DNA of 39,428 bases from Pseudomaricurvus sp965662505 (GTDB lineage: Bacteria > Pseudomonadota > Gammaproteobacteria > Pseudomonadales > Cellvibrionaceae), in assembly GCF_965662505.1 (NCBI RefSeq), contig NZ_CBFIHX010000020.1, forward strand, positions 1 through 39,428, in the 5' to 3' direction. The translations under genes and the position numbers were made by a program. Each line of letters begins with the position of its first letter. Within the stretch, counting starts at the first letter, position 1. Below are positions 23,277 through 30,610 of the stretch, in pieces. Under the pieces are notes generated by a model. It searched no databases. It saw only the letters and a program-made list of their open reading frames with translations, and was not told the origin of the DNA.

Positions 23277-23930
23277 ATGGCTTATAAGGTACTGGGTGTT
23301 GGAGTCGGGATGTTATTTCTGACTGGCTGTGCATCCTTTTTTAGTTCTGATGAGCAAACGACACAGCAGCTCCCTCCTGACACACTTCAATGTCCTGTTG
23401 TTGAGCCAGTGGTTTGTCCTGAGTTGCCACCGGTGCCGGAAGTGAAGCCTGAGCCCCCGAAGCCGGAGACCAAAGAGCCAGTTGTCAGTTGCCCAAAATC
23501 GGACGGGGTCAACAGTAAATACCACCGCCTGGGGCAGATAGAATATGTGGATATCATTCCGATAGGTTTGCGTCAGAAGGGCAGGATCGATACGGGCGCA
23601 GAGACGACATCTATTGATGCTCTGGATATTGTGGAGTTTGAACGCGATGGCCGTTCCTGGGTGCAGTTTTTGGTTAAAGACCGCAATACCAATGAAACGG
23701 TTGAGTTAAAGGCGCCGATTGAGCGGACTGTATTGATCAAACAGCATGGTGAAGAGGATATTCGCAGGCATGTGGTTTCTTTGACTCTGGCCATTGGCGA
23801 TATGAAAGATGAAGTTGAAGTTACGCTCGCGGATCGTGAAAACTTTGAATACCCCATACTCATCGGCCGTAATTTTCTTCAGGGGCGAGCCCTGGTGGAT
23901 GTGAGTCGTAAATTTTTGTCTCTGGAATAG
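23277..23930 (+). CDS. Retropepsin-like lipoprotein (Zn_protease/RimB family)
   Basis: Predicted membrane-anchored lipoprotein with a retropepsin-like domain, first gene of a four-gene set. ATG 23277 is chosen from three consecutive starts because GAGGA lies 6 nt upstream. The signal peptide ends in the lipobox LTGC (Cys18 lipidated), followed by a Pro/Glu/Val-rich linker (about 30-70) that should span periplasmic space. The conserved domain (about 82-217) has the aspartic-protease motif DTGAETTSI (Asp105), and YPILIGRNFLQGRALVDVS closes the fold. The family is commonly annotated as ATP-dependent zinc protease, but the visible motif is that of a dimeric aspartic protease, and there is no HExxH. 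Whether it cleaves or only binds peptides is unknown. Family members recur beside RimK-type ligases, as here. Confidence 0.85.
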   Translation: MAYKVLGVGVGMLFLTGCASFFSSDEQTTQQLPPDTLQCPVVEPVVCPELPPVPEVKPEPPKPETKEPVVSCPKSDGVNSKYHRLGQIEYVDIIPIGLRQKGRIDTGAETTSIDALDIVEFERDGRSWVQFLVKDRNTNETVELKAPIERTVLIKQHGEEDIRRHVVSLTLAIGDMKDEVEVTLADRENFEYPILIGRNFLQGRALVDVSRKFLSLE

Positions 23931-23975
23931 TGTTTGTCATTAAGGCACTCGAGTATTACGTCATGGAGAAATGGC

Positions 23976-25493
23976 ATGCTTTCATCGGCTAGACAAATTC
24001 AATTACTGGTTGGATTGCTGTGTGCAGTCGGTTTTGGTGCAGCAGCCTACAAACACTTCGCCCTTGGGTTTCCTCTTTTAGCGTCTGAAAAAGAGACTGT
24101 GTGGCAGTTGGAAGGGCGGATTGTTTTTGAACCCGGTGATGGTCCAGTAGAGGTTCGTTTAAATCTGCCCGACGATAACTCTGCCCGAAGAATTGTATCT
24201 TCGGACTATATCGCTCCCGGTTATCAGTATGAAGAAATTGAGGATAATGGGGTAGCTTTGGGACGCTGGAAGGCTGAGCAGGCGACGGGCACTCAGATTA
24301 TTTATATGCGCTCTCAAAGCTACTTTGCCGATACGGAAGAGGAGGCTGAAAAACCGCTTCAGGCACCGATGAAGGTAAAGCTGGATCCAGCTCTCAAGTT
24401 AACCGCTGAATCTTTTCTGAAAGACTTTGATACAAACCTCGATGAAAAGAATGCTCTCAAACTCTTAAGACGTCTCAATCGACGGGGTGATGCTGAAGTT
24501 GATTTGTTATTGAGAAATTACTCTAGCCCTCTTAAGCGCACGCAGTTGGCAGGTCAGTTAATGACTATGTTGGGCTATTCTGTGCAGCCTGTCAGAGGGG
24601 TTTTCCTGGACGACAAGGCCCGCAGTCAGTCGATTTACAACTTCCTGGAAGTTGTTGTCGGCGATCAGAAAATACTGATGGATGCCCGGGAAAACAGCGT
24701 GATCCCCTGGGATCGTGCGTTGCTTTTGCAGAAAGGCTCAGAGCCTTTGCTGGAAGTGTTTGGTGGCAGTAATTCACGCATCACTTTTGCTACCACGAAA
24801 GTGCAGCGCGCCGCGTTCAGCTCTGCCATTGCTGCAGCCGGTCATGCTCAAAACCCTTTGATTGATTTCTCCATCTACAGTTTACCTTTGTCTGAGCAGA
24901 ACACGTTTAAGCTACTGCTGGTCATGCCTCTCGGGGCTCTGGTGGTGGTGATTCTGCGAAATCTCGTGGGGATTCGCACGTCGGGTACCTTTATGCCGGT
25001 TCTGATCGCGCTGACGTTTCTGCAGACCTCGCTGTTAACGGGGCTGATGCTGTTCGTCATTGTGGTAGGGGTCGGGTTGATCATGCGCTCTTACCTCAGC
25101 TCTCTGAATCTATTGCTGGTACCCAGGATCGCATCCGTGCTGGTGTTTGTGATTATCCTGTACGCCGCGATTGGTGTTCTGAGTACCAAAATGGGCTGGC
25201 AGGGTGGCTTAAAAGTGACCTACTTCCCGATGATTATTTTGTCCTGGACCATCGAACGTATGTCGGTGTTGTGGGATGAGGCTGGGGGCCGCGATGTGAT
25301 GATTGAGTGTTCGGGCAGTCTGCTGACCGCATCTTTGGCTTTCCTGTTGATGAGCAACACCTTTGTCTCAGATACAGTATTCCTGTACCCCGAGCTGTTG
25401 TTGGTTCTGCTGGGTGTCATTATCTCGATCGGTAGTTACAGCGGTTTCCGACTTTCGGATCTGCGTCGATTTGCGCCTCTGGAGCGGTATTGA
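23976..25493 (+). CDS. Inactive transglutaminase-like domain fused to multi-TM domain
   Basis: Inner-membrane protein of 505 aa. ATG 23976 is preferred (GGAGAAA 5 nt upstream); the TTG at 23934 adds an atypical extension. One N-terminal helix (7-28) leads to a roughly 280-residue extracytoplasmic region with a transglutaminase-like fold (TQLAGQLMTMLGYSVQPVRG, then NFLEVVVGDQKILMDARE), followed by six or seven helices (311-332, 338-371, 383-404, 415-430, 446-460, 468-487). The only Cys residues are 16 and 445, both in hydrophobic or membrane segments, so the catalytic Cys of transglutaminases is absent and the domain probably binds rather than reacts. This is the layout of the Transglut_i_TM/7TM_transglut families. 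The stop overlaps the next ATG by 1 nt, so it is translationally coupled to the ligase. Confidence 0.87.
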   Translation: MLSSARQIQLLVGLLCAVGFGAAAYKHFALGFPLLASEKETVWQLEGRIVFEPGDGPVEVRLNLPDDNSARRIVSSDYIAPGYQYEEIEDNGVALGRWKAEQATGTQIIYMRSQSYFADTEEEAEKPLQAPMKVKLDPALKLTAESFLKDFDTNLDEKNALKLLRRLNRRGDAEVDLLLRNYSSPLKRTQLAGQLMTMLGYSVQPVRGVFLDDKARSQSIYNFLEVVVGDQKILMDARENSVIPWDRALLLQKGSEPLLEVFGGSNSRITFATTKVQRAAFSSAIAAAGHAQNPLIDFSIYSLPLSEQNTFKLLLVMPLGALVVVILRNLVGIRTSGTFMPVLIALTFLQTSLLTGLMLFVIVVGVGLIMRSYLSSLNLLLVPRIASVLVFVIILYAAIGVLSTKMGWQGGLKVTYFPMIILSWTIERMSVLWDEAGGRDVMIECSGSLLTASLAFLLMSNTFVSDTVFLYPELLLVLLGVIISIGSYSGFRLSDLRRFAPLERY

Positions 25494-26452
25494 TGTCCTC
25501 TTTTCTGTCGAAGTTGGGCATGGCGTCCCCAAAGTTCTTGCGGGAAAAGGGGATTGTGGGAATGAATCTGCGCAATGTGCACTACATTGCCCGCAACAAC
25601 CCCCGTAATCTCTATCCGAATGTGGATGATAAATACAAAACCAAGTTGCTCTGTGAAAAGCACGGTATCGCTGTCCCTGAGTTGTTGGGTGTTTGCCGTG
25701 TACAGGGGCATATCAGTGAGCTGAAAGACTTTTTAAGCAAATACCGCTGCTTTGTCATTAAGCCCTCGCAGGGCAGTGGTGGCAAAGGCATTATGGTGAT
25801 CTCGGGTCGTGATGGCGAGTACTACCTGAAGCCTAATGGCAAGAAAGTCTCGCATGAGGACCTTTGCCGTCATGTCTCCAATATTCTGAGTGGACTTTTC
25901 AGTCTCGGCGGCAAACCCGATGTCGCTCTAGTTGAAGATCAAATCAAATTTACCGATGACTTTGAGGGCTTTTCCTACGAGGGTGTACCTGATATCAGGG
26001 TGATTGTGTACAAGGGGTTTCCCGTCATGGCGATGACCCGCTTGTCCACCAGCAATTCCGATGGCAAAGCCAATTTGCACCAGGGCGCGGTGGGTGTGGG
26101 TATTGATATTACCACTGGCGAAGCTCTGCGAGCCGTACAGTTTGATCGCCCCATTGAGTTACACCCTGATACCGGTAAGGCGTTATCAACACTAAAAATC
26201 CCATTCTGGAAAGATGTGATGCTGTTGGCTGCCAGAGGTTACGAGGTCAGCCAAATGGGTTATCTGGGCGTGGACGTGGTACTTGACCAGCAGCGTGGCC
26301 CATTGTTGTTGGAGCTCAACGCCCGTCCCGGGTTGGCGATTCAGATGGCTAACGGTGAAGGGTTGGCTCCCAGGCTGAATTTCGTCGATAACTCTCCCGC
26401 AAATCTGTCTCCCCAAGAGCGGGTTGATCGTATTTTGGAATACTGGAATTAA
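25493..26452 (+). CDS. RimK-related ATP-grasp ligase (alpha-L-glutamate ligase-like)
   Basis: Predicted cytoplasmic amidoligase (319 aa) that would join an amino acid, possibly glutamate, to a carboxylate by way of an acyl phosphate. The conserved N-terminal stretch LREKGIVGMNLRNVHYI (16-32) and NPRNLYPNVDDKYKTK (36-51) mark the RimK-related family. The ATP-grasp core has FVIKPSQGSGGKGI (87-100, ATP-binding Lys90), VEDQIKFTDDF, DIRVIVYKGFPVMAMTRL, and the metal-binding LLLELNARPGLAIQMAN near 275-291. It overlaps the membrane protein's stop codon (TGATG). Families of this gene, the transglutaminase-like membrane protein and the retropepsin-like protein are known to co-occur, and comparative genomics has predicted peptide synthesis or protein tagging. 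The substrate is not known from sequence. Confidence 0.9.
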   Translation: MSSFLSKLGMASPKFLREKGIVGMNLRNVHYIARNNPRNLYPNVDDKYKTKLLCEKHGIAVPELLGVCRVQGHISELKDFLSKYRCFVIKPSQGSGGKGIMVISGRDGEYYLKPNGKKVSHEDLCRHVSNILSGLFSLGGKPDVALVEDQIKFTDDFEGFSYEGVPDIRVIVYKGFPVMAMTRLSTSNSDGKANLHQGAVGVGIDITTGEALRAVQFDRPIELHPDTGKALSTLKIPFWKDVMLLAARGYEVSQMGYLGVDVVLDQQRGPLLLELNARPGLAIQMANGEGLAPRLNFVDNSPANLSPQERVDRILEYWN

Positions 26453-26465
26453 TACCAGAGGCAGT

Positions 26466-26969
26466 ATGGGGACTCACGGGCTAAACATGGATACAGAAAT
26501 CAGACTGGCCGATTTTTCTCAACAAGCGGACCGACTGGCTTTGCAGTTACTTATGCAGGAATACGCTTCAGATCCCATGGGTGGAGGGCAGCCGCTTAGT
26601 TCTGACATCGTGGAGTCTCTGCCGGATAAGCTGCACCACTATCCGGGAGCTTTTTCAGTGATCGCCTGGAGCGGTGAAAAGGCAGTTGGTCTGATTAACT
26701 GTTTTGAAACTCTCTCGACTTTTAAAGCCAGGCCACTGGTTAATATCCACGATGTGATTGTCAGTAAAAGCTGTCGTGGAAAGGGTATTTCTCATCAAAT
26801 GCTTGAGCGGGTCGAGGTCATCGCCAAAGACCGTGGTTGTTGCAAGCTGACGCTGGAAGTTTTACAGGGCAATGAAAGAGCCAGACAGGTTTACCTCGCC
26901 TTTGGTTTTGCAGGCTACGAATTGGATGAAGCCTTTGGTAAGGCTCTGTTTTGGGAAAAAGCTCTGTAA
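26466..26969 (+). CDS. GNAT-family N-acetyltransferase
   Basis: Predicted acetyl-CoA-dependent N-acetyltransferase (about 167 aa). The fold is readable: IRLADFSQQ at the start, VGLINCFETLSTF, LVNIHDVIVSKSCRGKGISH (strand 4 and the acetyl-CoA-binding R-x-x-G-x-G/S loop), MLERVEVIAKDRGCCKLTLE, then NERARQVYLAFGFAGYE, the usual C-terminal GNAT block. ATG 26466 has AGAGG 4 nt upstream; ATG 26487 is the alternative. It begins 13 nt after the ATP-grasp gene on the same strand with no terminator, so it is probably the fourth gene of that cassette and may cap or modify the ligase product. An unrelated passenger gene is possible. It is convergent with the AraC-type gene, 13 nt away. Confidence 0.82.
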   Translation: MGTHGLNMDTEIRLADFSQQADRLALQLLMQEYASDPMGGGQPLSSDIVESLPDKLHHYPGAFSVIAWSGEKAVGLINCFETLSTFKARPLVNIHDVIVSKSCRGKGISHQMLERVEVIAKDRGCCKLTLEVLQGNERARQVYLAFGFAGYELDEAFGKALFWEKAL

Positions 26970-26982
26970 AACGATCCCGTTT

Positions 26983-28008
26983 TTACTTATCTCTCAGCCC
27001 TTTTTTATACTGACCGGGTGACAGCCCCGTCCAGCCTCTGAATGCCCGAATAAAAGAGGCCGTTTCGGTATAGCCTATCTTTTGCCCCGTTTCAGTAATG
27101 GAAACACCCTCCTGACTTAACCAGTAAATTGCTTGATCCCGTCGCAAATCATCCTTCAACTGCTGAAACTTACTGCCTTCTGCGGTTAGCTTGCGGCGCA
27201 GGGTTCTGGATGTCATGTGAAGCTGCTCGGCGATGTCTTCCAGAGTGGTGTGGTGGAAATCCTCAGTCTGTTCCAGCAGTTGTATCACTCGTTCCGTTTG
27301 AAAATCGGCAAATCGTTGCTTGCGAAACCACAGCAGAGGCACTTGCGACAAGTAGCGTTTGAGCTGATCCATATTGCGGTGTACCGGTAATTCCAGCACC
27401 TCTTTAGGCCATACCAGCGTATTGTGTGACTGATTAAACTCTCGCGGTGCCGGGAACAATAAGCGGTATTCTTCAGCGTGTTGTGGCGTAGGGTAGGCCA
27501 GTTGGACCTGTGTCAGAGGAATGACTTGTCCTATCAGCCAGGACGGGAAACGGTGCCAGATCAGCAGCAACAATTCTATGAGCACATGGTTTTGATCCAG
27601 TTCCGGTTGGTCGAGAACGATGGTGACTCGCACGTCATTTTGGGTTTCCTCCAGCTCAAAGCGAAGCGCACGGGTGATCAATCCATAAAAGCGTTGAGTC
27701 TCCTGCATGGCTTCCCGAAGGTTACTGGTGTGAATCAGGCGTTCACACAGCATGGGGAAGACACCAAAACGACAGGGCTCAGAAGCCAGTCCCAGAAATT
27801 CGTCGTCACAGTCTTTCATGATCCTGTACAACAGGCGTGCTAACTGTCTGGGCGGAAGACGGGCCCCTTGTTGTTGCAGCAGGGCGGGTGATAGCGAGGC
27901 GTAATTCAGCAGGTTTTGCTCATCCAGTCCCAGACGCAAACCGTTTTGCAGGTGTGCCCGGGCAAAGTATCCAGATACGGTATGCCGTATGTCGTGGGCT
28001 TCTTGCAT
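26983..28008 (-). CDS. AraC-family regulator (OruR/ArgR-like architecture)
   Basis: Predicted transcription factor of 341 aa. The N-terminal 200 residues (LLNYASLSPALLQQQGARLP, RFGVFPMLCERLIHTSNLRE) look like the Arabinose_bd-type domain of OruR/ArgR/VirS-like regulators. The C-terminal 100 residues hold two helix-turn-helix motifs: LEDIAEQLHMTSRTLRRKL and ITETGQKIGYTETASFIRAF, ending RGWTGLSPGQYKK, the AraC signature. Its start codon is 217 bp from the divergent acyl-CoA dehydrogenase gene, and the predicted promoters are back to back. Control of that gene by a fatty-acid-derived or amino-acid-derived ligand is likely, but the ligand cannot be read from sequence. Confidence 0.9.
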   Translation of the reverse strand: MQEAHDIRHTVSGYFARAHLQNGLRLGLDEQNLLNYASLSPALLQQQGARLPPRQLARLLYRIMKDCDDEFLGLASEPCRFGVFPMLCERLIHTSNLREAMQETQRFYGLITRALRFELEETQNDVRVTIVLDQPELDQNHVLIELLLLIWHRFPSWLIGQVIPLTQVQLAYPTPQHAEEYRLLFPAPREFNQSHNTLVWPKEVLELPVHRNMDQLKRYLSQVPLLWFRKQRFADFQTERVIQLLEQTEDFHHTTLEDIAEQLHMTSRTLRRKLTAEGSKFQQLKDDLRRDQAIYWLSQEGVSITETGQKIGYTETASFIRAFRGWTGLSPGQYKKGLRDK

Positions 28009-28052
28009 GAGGTCGTGTCCGTTTCTGATAGCGAAAATGGAAAAACCGGTGG

Positions 28053-28061
28053 ATTATAGCA
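28053..28061 (-). promoter_or_regulatory. Predicted extended -10 promoter of the AraC-type gene
   Basis: On the minus strand, TGC-TATAAT (28061-28053) is a consensus -10 with the TGn extension; no good -35 is present. The start site would lie near 28046, about 37 nt before the start codon. Confidence 0.5.
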
Positions 28062-28076
28062 TTTTTATGGGGGTTT

Positions 28077-28105
28077 TTGACCATCCGTTGTCCGTTTATG
28101 CTAAT
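28077..28105 (+). promoter_or_regulatory. Predicted promoter of the acyl-CoA dehydrogenase gene
   Basis: TTGACC (28077-28082), 17-bp spacer, GCTAAT (28100-28105). It lies about 120 nt before ATG 28226 and back to back with the AraC-type gene's promoter, so one bound regulator could affect both. Confidence 0.4.
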
Positions 28106-28163
28106 TAAATGGCAGTATAGAACATTGCTGCTTTTGGTGTCTGGGAGGACAATGCGCTCTTTA

Positions 28164-28204
28164 TTTAAGCCGTTTTTACGAAGTTTAAGTCACTTTTCAC
28201 GAAG
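28164..28204. repeat. 20/21-bp direct repeat in the acyl-CoA dehydrogenase leader
   Basis: TTTAAGccgTTTTTACGAAG (28164-28183) is followed at once by TTTAAGtcaCTTTTCACGAAG (28184-28204). The two copies share both ends and differ in the middle. They lie between the predicted promoter and the ribosome-binding site. Confidence 0.5.
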
Positions 28205-28225
28205 CCCAGAGAACGAGGCCCCACC

Positions 28226-29377
28226 ATGACCGATGAAGCTGTGAGTAACGAAGAATTAGAATTGTTCCGCGATATGGTTTTGCGCTTTTTTGAACAAGAA
28301 GTTCACCCGTATTACGAGCAGTGGGAAAAGGATTGCATCACCCCCCGCGAGTTGTGGAATACCATGGGTCAGGCCGGTCTGTTGTGTGTGGATATGCCGG
28401 AAAAATACGGTGCAGCGGGTGCTGCGTTTGAAATCACCCAAATGATCCAGTGGGAAATGTCCCGTCTGGGCTACGGTGGTCTGGGCAGTAACTACAACAT
28501 CCACGCCAATATCGTAGCGCCTTATATCTTCAACCTGGGTACTGAAGCTCAGAAAGATGAATGGTTGCCGAAACTGATTACCGGTGAAGCCGTTGGCGCC
28601 ATTGCCATGACTGAACCCGGTGCGGGCAGCGATCTGGCGGGCATGCGCACAACTGCACTCCGTGATGGTGACGATTACGTCATTAATGGCTCCAAGGTCT
28701 TTATTACCAATGGTATCCACGCTGATCTGGTGGTTGTGTGTGCCAAAACCGATCCAAATGCGGGTTCCAAAGGGGTGTCGTTGTTCTTGGTAGACGCTTC
28801 TCTGCCGGGCTTCTCAAAAGGACAGAAGATCGAAAAGATCGGGCAGCATTCCAGTGATACCGCTGAATTGTTCTTTGATAATGTCCGCGTACCCGCAACC
28901 GCGTTGCTGGGTGAAGAAAACAAGGGCTTTATTCACCTGATGGATGAGCTGCCTCGCGAGCGTCTTGGTTGTGCCACTCAGGCCGTTGCTCAGGCGCAGG
29001 GTGCCTTTGATCTGGCCGTTGATTATGTGCAGGAGCGCCAGGCATTTGGTCAGTCCATTTCCCGCTTCCAAAACACCCGCTTTAAATTGGCGGACGTTAA
29101 AGCGGACATTGCTTTGAGCAAAGCGCTGCTGGATCAGAACATGGCCAAATTCAAGACACGCACCATGACTGTGGACGATGCAGCGATTTTGAAGCTCACC
29201 ACCACAGAAATGCAGTTGCGCGCTGTGAATGAGTGCCTACAATTGTTTGGTGGTTACGGCTATACCACGGAATATCCTATTTCACGTTTCTACGTTGATG
29301 CCCGTATCCAGACAATTTACGCTGGAACGTCAGAAATTATGAAAGAAGTGATTTCTCGTGGTATTCTAGGACGCTGA
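28226..29377 (+). CDS. Acyl-CoA dehydrogenase, long-chain/isovaleryl catalytic layout
   Basis: FAD-dependent enzyme (383 aa) introducing the alpha-beta double bond in an acyl-CoA and passing electrons to ETF. AMTEPGAGSD (127-136) is the FAD/substrate loop, VINGSKVFITNG (152-163) is the central-domain signature, and QLFGGYGYTTEYPISRFYVDARIQ precedes the C-terminal IYAGTSEIMKEVISRGIL. The Glu that serves as base in medium- and short-chain enzymes (IYEGT) is Ala here. Instead LPRERL carries Glu245, the position of the base in long-chain and isovaleryl-CoA dehydrogenases, so the enzyme should be active but of that subclass. GAGG precedes ATG 28226. It is divergent from an AraC-type regulator and followed by a possible structured RNA and a terminator. 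Confidence 0.93.
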   Translation: MTDEAVSNEELELFRDMVLRFFEQEVHPYYEQWEKDCITPRELWNTMGQAGLLCVDMPEKYGAAGAAFEITQMIQWEMSRLGYGGLGSNYNIHANIVAPYIFNLGTEAQKDEWLPKLITGEAVGAIAMTEPGAGSDLAGMRTTALRDGDDYVINGSKVFITNGIHADLVVVCAKTDPNAGSKGVSLFLVDASLPGFSKGQKIEKIGQHSSDTAELFFDNVRVPATALLGEENKGFIHLMDELPRERLGCATQAVAQAQGAFDLAVDYVQERQAFGQSISRFQNTRFKLADVKADIALSKALLDQNMAKFKTRTMTVDDAAILKLTTTEMQLRAVNECLQLFGGYGYTTEYPISRFYVDARIQTIYAGTSEIMKEVISRGILGR

Positions 29378-29390
29378 TTTACGAACAAAA

Positions 29391-29476
29391 GGTTGCAGCC
29401 CCCAATGAATGGGGGGTGTAATCAACAGAAGATAGGCTGCTAAGGGCGCAAGCTCGGAGAGATTAGCAAGACCTAT
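29391..29476 (+). ncRNA. Possible structured RNA in the 3' region of the acyl-CoA dehydrogenase gene
   Basis: Two nested hairpins lie between the stop codon and the terminator. The first has GTTG/CAAC outer pairs (29392-29395, 29423-29426) and a CCCCCA-ATGAA-TGGGGG inner stem (29399-29415). The second has ATAGG/CCTAT (29432-29436, 29472-29476), TGCTAA/TTAGCA (29438-29443, 29463-29468), and an apical GGGC-GCAA-GCTC helix with a GNRA loop followed by an unpaired CGGAGAGA. With the terminator at 29479-29503 this would make a 3'-UTR-derived RNA of about 110 nt. I could not match it to a known riboswitch or small-RNA class. Confidence 0.4.
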
Positions 29477-29478
29477 GT

Positions 29479-29503
29479 GCCCGCCTCGTGCGGGCTTTTT
29501 TTT
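29479..29503 (+). terminator. Rho-independent terminator after the acyl-CoA dehydrogenase region
   Basis: Stem GCCCGC-CTCGT-GCGGGC (6 bp, GC-only) followed by eight T residues. Confidence 0.92.
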
Positions 29504-29607
29504 GTCTGCTACTTTTCAATATACGTCTGATGCAGTCATGAATACGTGGTTATGTCAGCAATTTGGCTGATTTGGACAATGTCTGCTGTCAGGGAGTGAT
29601 CAATAAT

Positions 29608-29697
29608 AGGTACCAGAAACTGGGCAGGTACCAGAGAACGTATAGGTATCAGAAAACGTATATATACCAGAAACACCTGAGTTCCAGGAATCAGACT
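29608..29697. repeat. 18-bp tandem repeat upstream of the crotonase gene
   Basis: Four consecutive 18-bp units: AGGTACCAGAAACTGGGC (29608-29625), AGGTACCAGAGAACGTAT (29626-29643), AGGTATCAGAAAACGTAT (29644-29661), ATATACCAGAAACACCTG (29662-29679). A decayed fifth (AGTTCCAGGAATCAGACT, 29680-29697) ends 21 nt before the start codon. Nothing else accounts for the 215-bp gap between the terminator and the gene, so the promoter must lie in or just before the array. Confidence 0.8.
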
Positions 29698-29718
29698 CAC
29701 CCATAAAGAGAGAAGAGC

Positions 29719-30423
29719 ATGACCGATTTAGTGAAATACGAGATTGACGGTAACATCGCGACCATTACCTTCCAGAACGGCAAGGTCAACGCCATGTCGC
29801 CAGATCACATGCAGGCCATTAACGACGCCCTGGATAAGGCGGAAGAGGCCGGTGCTGTGGTCATGCTGGTAGGACAGCCCGGTATCTTCTCCGCTGGGTT
29901 CGATCTGAAAGTGTTTCAGAATGACGCGAAAGAGGGTGTTGAAATGGTGACCATGGGCTCTACGCTGTGCCGTCGCCTGCAATCTTTCCCAACCCCTGTT
30001 GTGGGAGTCTGTACCGGTCACTCCATTGCGCAAGGGTGCTTTACGCTGTTGTCCTGCGACTATCGGATTGGTGTCGATGGTCCGTTCCAGCTGGGTTTGA
30101 ACGAAGTGCAGATTGGTATGACTATGCACCAGGCCGGGATTGAAATGGCCAGATTCCGTTTGACGCCTTCATTTTTCCAGCGCTCCGTGATCAATGCCGA
30201 GATGTACGATCCTGCGACAGCGGTGAGTGCGGGCTTCCTCGATAAAATTGTCCCGGCTGAAGAGTTGATGTCCGCAGCCAAGGCGGAAGCGACCCGTCTG
30301 GCGGGCTTGAATCTGGCTGCCCATAAGGCGACCAAGCTGAAAGCCCGTGCAGAACAGCTGGAAGCTCTGGATCAAGCGATTGCGACAGATCATAAATCAC
30401 AAATGACGGCGTTGGGCGGCTAA
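29719..30423 (+). CDS. Crotonase/enoyl-CoA hydratase-family protein
   Basis: 234-aa crotonase-fold protein, slightly shorter than typical enoyl-CoA hydratases (about 260 aa). The oxyanion-hole segments are visible as FSAGFDLK (57-64) and VGVCTGHSIAQGCF (95-108), with CDYRIGVDGPFQLGLNEVQIG (113-133) after them. Of the two Glu residues used by classical hydratases, the second is kept (Glu129 in LNEV) but the first, in the GGGxE motif, is Phe108. A standard hydration mechanism is therefore doubtful; an isomerase, thioesterase or other crotonase activity is possible. The gene stands alone behind an 18-bp tandem repeat and ends in a long hairpin terminator. A fatty-acid or CoA-ester role fits its neighbour at 28226. 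Confidence 0.88.
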   Translation: MTDLVKYEIDGNIATITFQNGKVNAMSPDHMQAINDALDKAEEAGAVVMLVGQPGIFSAGFDLKVFQNDAKEGVEMVTMGSTLCRRLQSFPTPVVGVCTGHSIAQGCFTLLSCDYRIGVDGPFQLGLNEVQIGMTMHQAGIEMARFRLTPSFFQRSVINAEMYDPATAVSAGFLDKIVPAEELMSAAKAEATRLAGLNLAAHKATKLKARAEQLEALDQAIATDHKSQMTALGG

Positions 30424-30442
30424 TCTGGCCAGCAGCCCATAC

Positions 30443-30475
30443 AAAATAAGGCTCGCATTCGCGGGCCTTATTTTT
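30443..30475 (+). terminator. Rho-independent terminator of the crotonase gene
   Basis: Long stem AATAAGGCTCGC-ATTC-GCGGGCCTTATT (12 bp with one T-G pair) with flanking A- and T-runs, about 20 nt after the stop codon. The flanks could allow action on both strands. Confidence 0.92.
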
Positions 30476-30610
30476 AAGAGTTGTCTGAGTTTCAGATAAA
30501 TAGCGCTATTGACTCGCGTGATAGCCCTGCATTAACGAAATAAACTTACCCGCGCCAGCTGCGTGTGCTTAGATAACTCTATACATCTGATATTTACGGC
30601 AACAATCTAT

